Assembly: GCA_030490835.1 (NCBI GenBank)
Contig: CM059971.1
Location: forward strand, 100,878,095-100,942,094
Length of the DNA stretch: 64,000 nt
Direction: 5' to 3'
Source of the DNA: Annona cherimola
Lineage: Eukaryota > Streptophyta > Magnoliopsida > Magnoliales > Annonaceae
In this document: piece by piece, positions 33,740 through 46,388 of the stretch
Layout of the letters: each line of letters starts with the position of its first letter
How positions within the stretch are numbered: the stretch's first letter is position 1
Position numbers and translations under genes: made by a program
Notes under the pieces: model-generated
What the model was told of the DNA's origin: nothing
What the model saw: only the letters and a program-made list of their open reading frames with translations
The model's database searches: none

Positions 33740-36024
33740 ATATTTCATAGAAATGAACCTGATATATTTATTGGAACATACTAGAGCTAGATAGTAGTGC
33801 TTTGGAATATTAAAATAAGCACGTATTCATAACCAAGTTTATTTTTACGAACCACACAATTGACATCGAAAAATGGTTGGATTTTTTTAAACCAATTAGT
33901 TGGTTAATTTCAATTATTTGCTCCACTCCTTGTTAGCAAAGCATCGTTTAGTTAATAAAATTTTTGCGCTTTGGTCCCAATTTCTAATTGCAACATTTTT
34001 ATCAAAGCTTTTAAAATTTTAGCAACTAAATTATAATTGCTTGCAACAAAAGTTATCTTGCAGAAAAAGTTAAATTACTTGAATGGCTGTTTGCCTCTTT
34101 TTTGTGATTTTTTAATTTTTAATTTCCAACCGTCAACTTTAGTTTTAAAAAAATTCTTCATCTTCTATTTTAACTAAAATTTATGGCTAACATTAACAGA
34201 ATCGCGATGCAGAACAATCTCAGAGATGAGAAAATTTTGTTACACTCTCGGGGATTGAGAAATTTTTGTTTTGTTTTGTTCTTTTTCTCGTTATATCCAA
34301 GCGAGATGATTTTCCGGCCTTGCATTTATAAACAACAAAATCCCACCAAGTTTGTAGAAAATACCAAGTTGCACCCTTAAGCTAAATTATTAATGGACCA
34401 TATTTGCTTTTCTTGCATATATTTGACCTAAATCATAATGGTATTTTTAGATCATGCTCTATTAGCCAAAAATTCTAATAATCGTTACTGATTTTTGAAA
34501 ATTTTCTGCAAATAAAGATCATAAATTAACTTTTTTGGAAAATCAATAATCTTGAGTAAAAGTTGGAAAATCACAAGATGATACTTTTAACCTAGCTGGG
34601 GCTATACCATTTTTTATAGTGGTGATGGAGACTCAAGAGGCTGGCATTTAAAGAGATTGACGGAGGTGCTAAAGGGGCGTGGGTCATTCGTGATGGATGC
34701 TTGTTCATGAGTAATTAGTCCATTTCAAAGTTGCACTGGCTTAGAAAGTCAAGCTGTTTCTGGGAAGAGGCAATTGACACATGACAATCTGGTACTTATC
34801 CTTTTGATCCTATTCGATGATACAAGGAGAGTTATTTCACATGCTCTGTTTTTTATTGGATTTCACACACTCTTTATTTCATGTCATCTGTCACTTTAAT
34901 TTTTTCAGGAATTAGTTTAAAAAATAGTAGCTTATAAAAATGCTTTTTAAGAACAAGCCAGCTCCTTGTAGTGACACAAAAAGTCCGTTTGAGAATTGGG
35001 AAGAGGTTAAACGAAGGGTATAAATCATGGTGTCTAACATAGGATTGAAAGTAATATCTAAAATACAAAAAGATAAAATAAAAATAAAAAAAAAAACTAT
35101 TTTTTGAATAAAAAAAATTTTAATTAATACTTTAAGTACATTGATCGCCTCAGCGTTTTTTTTTTTCCTTTTAATTACAATTTCCTCGCAGATATTTGAC
35201 ATGGTTTCCCTGGAAGAATAGACCAGACCAGTCCACTACTGATAACCGACCACATAATAAAGCTTACATTTTGAAAGTGGATGATCCTGTTGCTTTTATT
35301 GTACGTTTAGAACGCAAAATAATTATTTCCTAAAACTTAGCTTCATGGATAACTGATGAAACGCATGCAGCCCCGGCCGGTCAAGTAAAACTTTTACATG
35401 AAACCGTGATTAAATAGGAAAATTATACTCCACCATAGCAAAATTTTATTTTATTTGGCTAATTTTCTAGTTGCATGTAATATATTTTTGGCTGCATCAA
35501 ATATCATTTGGGCTATAGTTTATTATTTAAGTACAAATGCTTGGTTGCTTCCGAGTGGTGGCATGTGATCAAATTTATTTATTTTTTATATTAAATACAA
35601 CCAAGAAAAATATTTAATACAATTATTAAAATTTAACATAAATATTAATAATACTTTCCTTTTGTTAATATAGAACTTAGTTGCATTTAGTACCAAATGT
35701 AGTTAAATAAAAATTTGGTTAAAAAAGTGGCAATATATAATTATTTTTTGCATTGCTACCTACGAAGGTTGTTAAAATTGTAAACATGTCATGATGTTTA
35801 TAAAATTTATATCCGTACCTGGAAGGTTTCCTTGAAATTATAGGAGTACTTACAAAACCTAAACCTTTTGTAAATAATAAAAAATAGTTCTATAAATAAA
35901 TAAAAATGTAAAAATACATTTTAAATATAAAAAATTTATTTTTAAAATTATATGCGACTACGTAAGTAATATCTTCAAAAAATAAATTATTTTTATATTT
36001 TAAAAATAATTCTTGTATTTTCGT
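33740..36024. other. Gene-free AT-rich region
   Basis: I found no supported gene, RNA or bounded element here. Open frames are short and show no family resemblance. Confidence 0.4.
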
Positions 36025-36495
36025 AATTTTATTTAGGATAAATTCTACATATATTCATGAAATGTACCCATAATTTCACTTATATGATATATCCATAAAC
36101 TTTTAAAATTTCAAATATGGTCATGTATTGCCTAAAGTTCCACTCATACTCATGTTGTTAAAGATTCATTAAACGTTTTATCAAAAAAAAGATTCATAAA
36201 TAAACCTTTAGTCGTCTGTAAAATGACAAATATGTTCATCCTTAATTATATATGAATTTTTAGTAATTTTACAATTATAAAATCATATATCATTTGAACA
36301 TGAATTAACTTTGAGAAAGCAACTTGGAATTATATTAAAGATTGGACACATTCATTATTTTGCAGGGGGCTAACAACCCTTTTAATGGATGCTTAATGAC
36401 ATAAATATATGTGAAATTTTAAGCAAAATATGTAAGTATATTTGAAATATTTTTTGAAAGTTCATGAGTATAAATTGAATTAAGGATAAAACTCA
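36025..36495. mobile_element. MULE-like MITE with long diverged inverted repeats
   Basis: The left flank reads ATATTCATGAAATGTACCC and TTTCAAATATGGTCATG; the right flank, inverted, reads TATACTCATGAACTTTC and TTTCAAATATACTTACA. About 110 bp at each side correspond, in inverted order, around a unique centre. The layout matches non-autonomous Mutator-like elements. No target duplication was fixed. Confidence 0.45.
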
Positions 36496-36772
36496 TAGAT
36501 ATATATATATATAAATGAAATCTACCATTTTATTTATTTATGAAGGTATTTTTACTATTTTAAAAAGAGTTTAGAGTTTATAGGTAGGCTTAGTAATATT
36601 TCAAATAAACCTTACAAGTACATATGTAAATTTTGCAACAGTCAAGATATGTGTGCAATTTTTTTATTTCATTTTATTTTGAGGGGAAGATTTCACACAT
36701 ACCCCATCACTCGAATCCCGGATTTGGGAACGGATGGGCTGGGGTGCGGGGAGATATGTCTTGGTGCCAATG

Positions 36773-36827
36773 AAAAACCATGTATGATTTTTTTTTTTTT
36801 TTTTTGAGATAAAAACCCATGTATAAT
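36773..36827 (-). mobile_element. Poly(A) micro-insertion
   Basis: AAAAACCATGTATGAT (36773-36788) is repeated as AAAAACCCATGTATAAT (36811-36827), one indel and one mismatch apart. Between them is only a T-tract plus GAGAT, i.e. ATCTC followed by poly(A) on the minus strand. Confidence 0.65.
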
Positions 36828-37499
36828 TAATTTTGTAATAGTATGAGTACAGGCCCTTGAAGTTAAATCAAATGATCTGTTGTTGAATTAAGTGAGACCT
36901 ACCAAAGTTCGGCCACACAAATCCAGTGGTGACTTGAAGTGAAATCACTAGATCGGTAAACTGTTATTGAAAACACAACACATTGATGCATGATCCATGG
37001 ATCGATCGATCGCTCAACCCAAACCAATGATTCCAGTTCCCTCTAAAAGAGGGAATGAACTCCAATCACAAGATACTGATTAAGCGACCCATTTTTCTTG
37101 TCACGCATGCCTAGATAGAAGTACTAGCCAGCATCTAGCGAGCTCTTGTAATTTCTTGGTGGGCGGACTGCTTGTCACTCACGCACCTTCTTCAGCTGCT
37201 TCAAATAACATTACTCTATCTAACTGTCGACTTCATAACTATCCATAAAAACGAGGGTTCGCCAGAAGATTTGGTGGAGCAGTTAGTAAAAGTGGATTCC
37301 CTGTGCTAGCTGTAATCTCGACTATCTAGTATTTTTATATCAAAATCTTCATAACAAGATTTTCACGCGCTGGTTACGTTGTAGTAGGATCGATCAGTAG
37401 TCATTAGCGCATGTAGAAACCATCATACATTTAAAATTTTAAGGACAGCATTGATGAAGCACAAGTTCAACTAGCCCCGAAACCGGACATACAATTGAA

Positions 37500-37525
37500 C
37501 TAAAGAAAGCGATGAATTTTTACAT

Positions 37526-37556
<31 letters not shown>

Positions 37557-39237
37557 AAGAGAGAAGCCTAGAGTTTCACTGGCTATGTGAGGAAAATGAG
37601 GTAGCAAAGCGTCCTCAGCTATCGCTAGCGGGAGACTGGCCGAAGCCTTTTATCGAAGGTGGAGAGAGTGAACGAGGGAGAAAGTAAATACGATGTCGCG
37701 GATTCGAGTGTAGAACCTCCTTTAATTTCGCCTTCAAGTGCTCTTTTTGTAGGTTTCTTTTGTGAGATCAGATGTGATTTTCAAGTGCCGAGACTGGTAA
37801 GACTTCTTAGACACGTATATTTTCATATTAACTGACGTCAACCACCTAATTACTCAGTTATTTACAATAAATACTTAGTACTTTTAATCCTTAACCGCTT
37901 ACTTAAGTACACCACGTCGCACAAAATATCTAATCTTCTCTCAAAATGTGGTTGCTTAATTAGATTCTATTATTTGTTGAATTTTCCGTGACAGCTTTTG
38001 GTGAGGATGAGGACTGGAGTTTGAACCAATGGCGTCGTTTCTAGCACGTGGTTTTTCTAAACGGAGATGCGACTGCAGGCACACGCCGTAGATTTCCACG
38101 TCTGATTTTTCCGCAATCTATCACTGCAGTGTAGTATCTCGCATATACCATCCGGAACAGACATATGAAACTCAGCTGAGCATGATATGATGGAAAATGT
38201 GAAACCACAAATTATTGGACCTGCATATCACAGGCTCACAGTATTTTCAACGTCCGTCCTGCAGCCACCCTGCACCAGTTCATGAACGAGTAATAATTCA
38301 TGTACGCGGAGGCGGATTTTCATTGATCTGGACCGTTGATTCGGTGGGTCCTGCAATTGATAGGAGCCCCCCAAAAGCCATATTTCCGATCCGTGAATTA
38401 GAGCAGGAAAAAGGTCAGACGTTCAGGCGAAGGGGGGCAAGAAATTGACGTCTAGGATCATCCAAATTGTAAAGGTTTTCCAGCACAGCCCGTCCATGGT
38501 GAGGCACACCTGATCAATGGTTGGATTTACTCATGAAGAGATGGCGATGGATGTTTTTTCACGCATCTGGTAAGGGGCGGGCCCAGAGCAAGCACGCCAA
38601 AACCAGCCACGCAAGACGCACGATGGCACGAGGTTTTGTTCTTGGCCCTTGGCTCTCTTGCAGTCGCGTTTGTGGCTTTGTGCTTATGTCATGCACCCCA
38701 AACACGATCGTCACGATGGGAAGCTTTCTCCATGAGATATGAGATCATGGAAGCCGAACCCCTAGTTAGGTGATCTAGACCGTTGATCAGGTGGAAACCA
38801 CCATGGATAAGTGATGGGAAGATTTTCCACCAGATAAGATCCAACTCAATAGCACGAAATGTATGGGTGGGAAACAACTATAGTTACAGTCCACATTCAG
38901 TTGAGTTAGTGCATGATCCATCAAGGTAAAAAGGTCAGGGTCCCCACTGCGCAGCCAGTCACGAATGGGAGTGAATCGCTTGTGGGAGAAGTCAAGTCAT
39001 GCACACCAACAAACAGAAACCCTTTTGGAATCATGGGCTAAAAAGGACGGTGGTCCACCACGTAGGGCGGGGCAGGTGTCGCGCAGGCAAGGATACAAGT
39101 CCCACGGTGGGACATGGATGACGCTCGCATTTTCCGTAAATGCATGAAATCAGATGAATTTTTCAGAGTCCTTCGAATTGATGGATTGAATTTGGTGGTT
39201 TGTTTGTGAGAACCAGCAAGAATATGGATGATAGACT
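37500..39237. other. Less AT-rich intergenic region, no gene recognised
   Basis: A long A-tract at about 37529-37559 is followed by 1.7 kb that is clearly richer in GC than the flanks. Open frames near 38215 and 38521 show no family resemblance and no splice-consistent model emerged. It may be an old transposon or a non-coding transcript; the sequence does not decide. Confidence 0.4.
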
Positions 39238-39590
39238 GGCCTGCTCCTCCGTGCATCCGGCCCAAAAACTTATTTTTTTAAATTTTTTAAATTTTTTTCA
39301 TGGTTAATAAATCTAAGTGTATTAAATCTATAAACCAAATTTTACCATTTTTAGATGCTTTTAAGTATTTTTTTAGATTTTTAAACACAGTAACATTTTC
39401 ATAATTTTTGGATCTCCCCAAAAATTATGAAAATGTTACTGTGTTTAAAAATCTAAAAAAATACTTAGAAGCATCCAAAAATGGTAAACTTAGTTTATAA
39501 ATTTAATACACCTAGATTTACTTACCCATGAAAAAAATTGTAAAAAAAATTTAAAAAACAAGTTTTTGGACCTGATGCACGGAGGAGGCC
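39238..39590. mobile_element. Hairpin (foldback) MITE with nearly perfect arms
   Basis: GGCCTGCTCCTCCGTGCATC at the left returns inverted as GGCCTCCTCCGTGCATCAGG at the right, and the two arms stay complementary for about 165 nt. The inner part, from AAGTATTTTTTTAGATTTTT to CATAATTTTTGG, pairs without a mismatch for about 50 nt around a loop of only a few bases at 39412-39418. The arms contain AAATCTA(A/G)(G/T)TGTATTAAAT, the phrase shared by the hairpins at 46960, 60181 and 62168. Confidence 0.85.
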
Positions 39591-40391
39591 GTGCATCCTG
39601 CTTCAGAAGATCGGGACTCGATAGACTGTGTGGGTTGTTGCTATCAATATGTGAATTAATTCCAAGTCTATACACTGAATGAGCCTAGGACCAATTTTAA
39701 TCTTGGGTTCATGCTTTAGGATATGCAATATTCGAATTTTCTTTTCGCCTCGTCATGATGACAGCCATTTGTTTCTAGCATCTGAGGATCCGCAGCATTC
39801 ATCCATCGGGCTCCACATCCATGTGGGTTTTGCTTCAAAAAGTGGGCATGCCAAGGCCTTTTCAGTTCAATTCCGGAGATTACATGAAACATAAGACTGT
39901 TGGGAGCGTTCATTAGCAAAAGATTTTCGACCTTCATCTTGCTTGGGACAAACTGTCTAGAGAGATTTTGGTTTGGTCGTGGCTCACGAGAGTCGAAAGT
40001 GGTTTGGTCGTGGACTTTGGACCCTTCAAAAAGCAGGACCCAGCTTCGTTTACGTCAACAACATGCAGAACTGAGCCACTCTCTCCCATCCATTCAAGAA
40101 TATGCAGCCTAATAAATCCAGTGGCTAGATTATTTGATCACCCGGACTATTTACAATCCGCTATTGCACCACTCTCTTCAAAAAACATGATACAGCATTT
40201 TTTTTTCTAACATAAATGCATAATACTAATCAAAGATACACTATGTTCGGAGGGTAACAACATCGGCAGCATCAATAGCACACATCTCAGTAACAAATCC
40301 TCCTCATCATAGCACATACAAAACCATTACATACTTATGGAAGTGAAGAGTTAGAAAAAAAAAAAAAAATGATTCACAGTGAGCTAAAGAT

Positions 40392-42263
40392 TTAATCCGT
40401 GTTGACTGGATCCTCAGCAGCTGCAACACCTCCATCTATTCATAAACAAAATTTTGTCAAGGAAATAAAACGTGTTTAAGTGAATCATGAAGCTTTTCCA
40501 AGTGAACCACCAAACAAAGGTTTAGGCTTTGTTAGAATGCACTAGGGTGACAGCAGAAGCAGTTAGCCAGTTAGTTTCCAGTCCCAACTTTGCACGTACA
40601 AGGTTTGATTCTGGATTTCCGGATCTAAGGTCAGACATCCTACTTTTTGGCAAAATTTTCTTTTCCAGCCTGGCTCAGCCCAGTCGTAAGCATTTATGCA
40701 TTATATTGGCAGCCCCCTTTCATAATTAATAAAATGAACTTTGCCCAGGCTTTTCACCTATTTAAAAGCCAGTGTATTTGCATTATCACCTTATAATAAG
40801 TGAATTAAATTGTGATATAAAACATATAGGAAAATAGTCCTCAAATTGACAACACGTTTTTTAGAGTCTAACATGGAACAGGTCAAACTGCAACAAGGAA
40901 ACTGGAACTTGGATACTAATGCTAACTGAAATTTGGCCGTCACCTCTACTTCATTAAACCAAGAATCACGATTCACTAGATAGTGCATCCAAACAAGCCT
41001 GCTGAGGACACTTGACAAATAGATGTGGAAATGGAAAAGAATTGAAAACTATTATCATGATGTGATAACTATTTATAGAAGCACTTACAGAACAGATTTC
41101 TCATTTTCTTGTCATATCACGCAAGTTGCTTCTTTCAACCAGACTACATTGAAAGTCATTGCTGTGTGAAATTTCTTTTCTATGTTAATCCACCCTTCCT
41201 AATTGTCAAATTGATGGGAAACAATTTCCATTTCCATTGATTCCATCGAATCATATGCATACAGATTCCCTAATAAAATACAGACATAAGCAATGGTGCA
41301 ACTTGAATAATGTACATACCTTCACCATCTGCAGGTGCATATGCAGATTTCCTAGAACGAACTTGCTGTTGTGGTGTAGGCTGAACCAAAAAGACAAGAA
41401 GTCAGAGGATAAAAACAAATTTCAAATATTTCAAGGTCATTTTCTTCCATAAAGAGGTTCATGCAGTCATTTCACAAATCACAACTAATTTAGAATACAT
41501 GTTTCTTACATTAAGAATCACTATTTGGGAATTCCAACAGGAGTAATCTAAATTCGCTCATTGATATAAGGAAGAAAGGACGTTTAGGATTGCACTGTGA
41601 CAAGACAAGCTTCTGTGAAGATCGGTGTAGCAGTATTTACTGCACTTAAGACCATTACCTGCAATTTTGGGCGAAGAGCCTCAAGGGGTCCTTTGGGCTT
41701 CTGTCCCTGCTGTTAAACATCCAGAAACAATAGTCAGGAGTACTATTTGATTTTTCATGGTTAGCCTCGAATTGGTGATAATTAGTTATTACTGATAATT
41801 TAAAATCCATACCTTTCCTAGCGCCCAATCAGCAGAATCAAAGAAAGCACGTTCGTGGTCCTGGTGTGAAAGAAATTCACAATTTGTTATTTCTCCAATA
41901 CTTTATCCTATCATTGATATAAATTTTCAAGAAAGAATGTCACCTTGGAGATTAGAGGTGTTTTCTTGGGTAATAGTCCTCCATATTTCTTCTTTATTGC
42001 TGCCTCCTGTACAAGGAAGGTTAAACGCATTGAATATCGACAGCGCTGTCAATTTCATTGAGGTGCATATAAATAATTGTAAAGTTATGAATCTAAAAGC
42101 CCTAAAGAATGCATGCCTCCTCTTCAGTTGAGGGCATGGAATTCTCTGTGCTCTCATCGACATGTTGTGGATCCTCCTCCAAGGGAACCTCTTCAATCTG
42201 TTGAGCCTGTGCATTCTCTTTATGTTCTTGCTCTTTGGGATCATCTATCTCCATGCCTGACAT
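40392..42263 (-). CDS. Endosulfine (ENSA/ARPP19-like) protein, PP2A inhibitor family
   Basis: Coding exons 42263-42117, 42006-41944, 41860-41813, 41709-41659, 41380-41320 and 40435-40392 give 137 aa. The acidic N-terminus (about 50 aa) is followed by the endosulfine core: KKKYGGLLPKKTPLISK, then DHERAFFDSADWALGK, then KPKGPLEALRPKLQ. The animal core FDSGDY appears here as FDSADW, the usual plant form; its serine is the residue phosphorylated by Greatwall-type kinases in animals and yeast to inhibit PP2A-B55. The tail reads SRKSAYAPADGE and ends NTD. The protein is small, probably unstructured and cytosolic/nuclear. Intron 1 of the coding part needs a GC donor (GAG|GCATGC) with a normal AG acceptor; all others are GT-AG. 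Exon 4 begins at a CAGCAG tandem acceptor. The first ATG in the exon is taken as start; a second follows three codons later. Confidence 0.9.
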
Positions 42264-43479
42264 ATTGTGCTTGGACTACCCTACAACACAGCAATTGTCA
42301 TAAATACAGTAGTTTATTTCCTTTCACATTACAACTGAACTATTCTGTAATTAAAAAGGAAGTTCTAAAACAGACAGCTTCTCATTGATTGATCACCCAG
42401 ACAGTGTCATTCAGTTAATAGGATCAGCACATAAAGCATGGTATTAAAAATTTATTATGTGCAATGACCCTTTTGTGTTTTCAGAAAGTGCCCTTTTCAC
42501 TTTGCTTTTACACATTATTTTCAGACAATTGAATCCTCCCGAATATTTTTCATGTGCTCGCATGATAAGGAAACATAATACCATCTTTACCACAGCAAAC
42601 AACATAACCTTTAGAATCCATTTGGGAATTGAGAAAAGAGATGGAAAAGAGGAAGCTAGAAGAAGGGAAAGTGTTTGAAATAATGTGACAGAATAGAGGA
42701 TATTGATTAAAATAAAGTGAGCGAAGATAAACGCACACAAGCTTTTAGGTAATGGTTGGAAATATGGGTATTAGAGAGGAAAGAATCGTATTTTCCAAGG
42801 TAATTAAATTACACATAAATTAAAAGAGGGTGGGAGGGAGGAAAAGATATTTCCACTTCTCCGAATTACCAAAAACACAAGCAGGTCATTCGTCTACCAT
42901 TCAAATAATAAAAATTGCCAGATCTAGATGCACAAGTGGCATTACCGCAGCCATATTTATCGATCACCCACAATAAATGGTAAAAAACACTTCAATTTGG
43001 GACTCAATTTTTCAAATACTCACAACGGTACTGTAACTATCTTCGTACTGTGAAAGATTTGTATACTATCTCCAAAAAATAATGAAGAGAAAACCATTAC
43101 ATTCTTTAAGTAGTAAAAAAAATATGCTATAAACAATTATATTTTCTGGAACCCCCTTCTCTCAGAAATTCAATTGAAAAGAAAAGTTAAACCAAAATAA
43201 AATAAACAAGCTGACAGATACTGATTTGGCAGCAGAAATTTATTGACCTTCAAGACTATAATAAATCATCAGCAGACATGGAAATGCTTTTGCGGAGGAA
43301 CACCAATAATGGACAAAATGGGCAAATTAAGAGGTCCATGGAAGAAGAAAAACTGAAACTTCAGAAATCACTTAGGGCCAAGAAAGATGAAATGCATTAG
43401 TACACACTCACAAACATGCTTTACTAGGAACAATGAAAAAGCATACCCAAAAAGGTTATTTGTCAACTTGCAATCTGAC

Positions 43480-43498
43480 ATATCTGCAATAGTAGCCT

Positions 43499-43542
<44 letters not shown>

Positions 43543-43555
43543 ATATCTGCAATAG
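43480..43555 (+). mobile_element. Poly(A) micro-insertion in the endosulfine 5' UTR intron
   Basis: ATATCTGCAATAG at 43480-43492 and 43543-43555, identical over 13 bases, flanks TAGCCTC, an uninterrupted run of about 38 A, and GAGGA. It has the longest A-run of the set. Confidence 0.8.
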
Positions 43556-44706
43556 GGACCAAAATTTCGAAATCTTATTCATGGTCAAAGTAAGAATCAG
43601 AATTTACAGCATTTGTAGGTGGATAGTGGGTACTGTTTGATCTTCTTAAAGAAGGTGCAGATGCTTGTAACCTGAATTCAACTCCATCATCATGGACCTA
43701 CTAAAATGCCAGTTGACTTGTTGATGAGATCTTTTAGCTCCATATTTCCAGTTTCCTATTTTCCAATGCCCGGATGAACTTTCAACCTCTAACGCATGTG
43801 GTGCCTTATTTATTTGCCCCTATTAGAAATAGAAACTCTACAGAAGGAATAAAACATCACCAAAAAATTTTAAAAAAATTGATTGTTCCACAGTCGAGAA
43901 CAGGACTTGAGAAAAACCTTAGTTACACCTTCCACACATACTTTACACAACTTAAATGAAAACATATTTCACAAAAGCAATGAGGCCCAGTATCTCTCTG
44001 CTGCAACATCTTCCATCCCAAATGCAAATCATATTATACAGAAACGACCATTTGCGAATTTGCCTCTCTCATTTGGACATTCACTACTGAGTAGGAGATT
44101 GAAAGCCCTAAGAAGATCCTGCGTTTCACCATGGAAACTAGCTAACCTCCACAAGCATAGATAGCAATAACTGAATTATTAACAGCAAAAGATTCCCACT
44201 CAGTGACTTCAAAAATGATCAAAGAACAATTGGCCAATTGACTGCCTCAGTAACTGGTTCCAACTCTCTGAAATTTAAATGTCGAATCCAGTCAGCCATC
44301 ATAATTTAGATTTCAACCATAATTGCACTATCTCTAATTGAAAATTTCTTTCAATTCTTTAAGCTATTGTAAAATCACCCCATTCTTGATTGCATAATCC
44401 AAGCCAACAGAATAATCTTTTGGACCAGAAAAACCTGTGTGATAAAACCTTGCAATAAAAAGCTAACAACACAGAGAATCTCCTTCATCAACACAAATTA
44501 AACTTATTAGTTTTCAATAGTGCACACAAAAAATTTTGATAGATTCCTCTATCCTATTTCTTTTGACCCCTTTATTTACACTTTCATGAGCAAAATTATC
44601 AAATGTAATATACAAAAATAAGAAAAGATAAAATTAGAAATGAAGTATTCCGAGGAAATCTCAAAGTAAGGTCAATAGATGATAAAATGAGAGAAAACTG
44701 ATTAAG

Positions 44707-44950
44707 ATTGTTTGATCACGTTGAACGGAGGTCTGAAATAGAACCATTTAGAGGGGCAGTGTATTCAAGTAGGAGGTGATAGGAGAAATAAAGGAAGACC
44801 CATAAAAATATAGATGGAAGTAATTAAATAAAATATGAAAATATTAAAGATCACTGAACATTTAATCTCAAATCGTCAAGAAAGGCGCTACGGAGTCCAT
44901 GCAGCTGACCCCACCTAGGTGGGAAATGGCTTATGATGATGATGACAAGG
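44707..44950 (+). pseudogene. 3' remnant of an RTE-type LINE
   Basis: The plus strand reads DHVERRSEIEPFRGAV, then in another frame GDRRNKGRPIKI and MEVIK, then MKILKITEHLISNRQERR followed by YGVHAADPT. This is the conserved C-terminal tail of plant RTE-clade reverse transcriptase polyproteins (HVxRR, RGRPxxTWxE, DRxxWRxxIHxADP), with several stops and at least one frameshift. It ends in a GATGATGATG run, as RTE elements often do. Only about 80 codons remain. It sits in the endosulfine 5' UTR intron, in antisense orientation. Confidence 0.75.
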
Positions 44951-45447
44951 ACGATGATAAACCTAGTACCAGCAGTAAAATGATGGTGCTGCTTAAAAAA
45001 CAAAAGGTGCATATAACATTTCTGCTGCTCAACCCCTACGGCCAACCAAAATTAAATAGATTTAAAAAATAAAAAAAGCCAACTTATGTTAATTGCTCTG
45101 AAACAGCCATTTCTATAATCAACCAACCACAATCTGTTGGGCTCACGCGTAAGTTATCAAGTCCAAGAAAGTAACACAAAAGGAATCCACTGACAAAAAC
45201 GAATCCATCCATGCAAATCCACATATCCGTAGATATCAGTATAGCAGCAATCTCAAAGGTTGTCAAAAATCAGAAATCCTTTGCTGGATCAGCTCGTAGG
45301 CATGAAATCTAAACCCAGGACTCAACGAGAAACCAAAATTATTGGCATGCAAAAAAAAAAAATTAAAATTAAAATTAGAGCATGAATCTAAAGAAATCAA
45401 CCCACAACAGAAAATTTCAGTGGAATCAGTGGGGGAAAAGATCTCAC

Positions 45448-45540
45448 CTAGTTGAAAGAAAGTGGATTCTGAAGAAGGGGAGAACGCTTGATCGTCGGTC
45501 CGTGCGGAAGTCCTTCAGTCGAAGTTGAAGATAGAGAAGA
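45448..45540 (-). other. 5' UTR exon of the endosulfine gene (predicted)
   Basis: On the minus strand CAACTAG|GTGAGATC at 45448/45447 is a strong donor, and TTGTAG at 42282/42281 is an acceptor 18 nt before the start codon. The intron between them is about 3.2 kb. The 5' boundary of the exon is a guess; a TTA microsatellite at 45568-45583 lies just upstream. Confidence 0.55.
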
Positions 45541-45567
45541 TAGAGGACAGCAGTTGGGAGTTGAGGA

Positions 45568-45583
45568 TTATTATTATTATTAT
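45568..45583. repeat. TTA microsatellite upstream of the endosulfine gene
   Basis: Five TTA units stand immediately upstream of the predicted first exon, where a core promoter is expected. Confidence 0.85.
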
Positions 45584-45932
45584 ATTAAAGGATCAGATGC
45601 CGATGCTTATGCCATTGCCTACCTCCCACCATGCATGCATGTGCTTATTCCCCAGAATGGGCCCTGCTATCCTTGCTGGGTCCACCCAAAATCAACGATC
45701 CAGAAACAGGGCGATTCTCTTTGTGAGAAAGCCGCAAGAGAACGAGTCTGCGCAGATCCCCTTCCGACCGCTTTGACTACGGAATTTTTGGTTTTTTACT
45801 TTTTTACGGAGGGTTCTTTCGCAATTATACGCTCCCGATATTTTTGCTGAAGTTTGTGCTATTTCAAATTTTTTTTATATCGACAACAGCAATAGTGCAA
45901 CTGTTCTATACTGTGCCAGTAGGGGGGAAAAG

Positions 45933-45987
45933 GGTACAGGAAGCTTTTTTTTTTTTTTTTTTTTGATGAAAGGTACAGGAAGCTTTT
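45933..45987 (-). mobile_element. Poly(A) micro-insertion with 16-bp duplication
   Basis: GGTACAGGAAGCTTTT occurs at 45933-45948 and 45972-45987, 16 of 16 identical. The 23-nt insert is a T-tract plus GATGAAA, i.e. TTTCATC and poly(A) on the minus strand, the same head as the insertion at 6020. Because both duplications end in T, the exact edges are ambiguous by a few bases. Confidence 0.85.
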
Positions 45988-46388
45988 AATTAGCAGGAAA
46001 TGAAAATTTTTTATGAAACAATTTAACCTATTTTAAGAATCACACACTCTCATTTCTATTTGCCTGTTACCTGTAAACAATTATAATTTGATTCACTTTG
46101 TCACCAATATGATTTTCTACATATCCAGCTAATAACTACTGCTATAAATAATTATATTTTTCAAAGGATACAATATTCATAAATATAATAAATCTCTCTT
46201 TTCACAAGACTATTGTTTCAATTCCTAAGATAATTTTTTAAATTTCTGATATAATTTGTTTATTTTCAATACACATTATTATATTCTCATCTTAGGTATA
46301 GATTTCATTCAAAGATCATGTATCCTTTGGAATACCCCTTATTTTTAACCATAAAATTTATAACTAATTTATTTAAGGTTTTCTTTAA

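Noticed and set aside
24690..37500. LTR retrotransposon
   Set aside because: No pair of long direct repeats with TG/CA ends, no primer-binding site and no gag-pol frames were seen.
38215..38742. Two open frames of 73-77 codons in the GC-richer segment
   Set aside because: No family similarity and no consistent exon borders.
42606..42760. Family A MITE in the endosulfine 5' UTR intron
   Set aside because: Only scattered similarity (AATGTGACAGAATAGAGG) and no terminal repeats.
43368..43562. Open frame with a long phenylalanine run
   Set aside because: It is the translation of the poly(A) micro-insertion at 43493-43542, not a gene.
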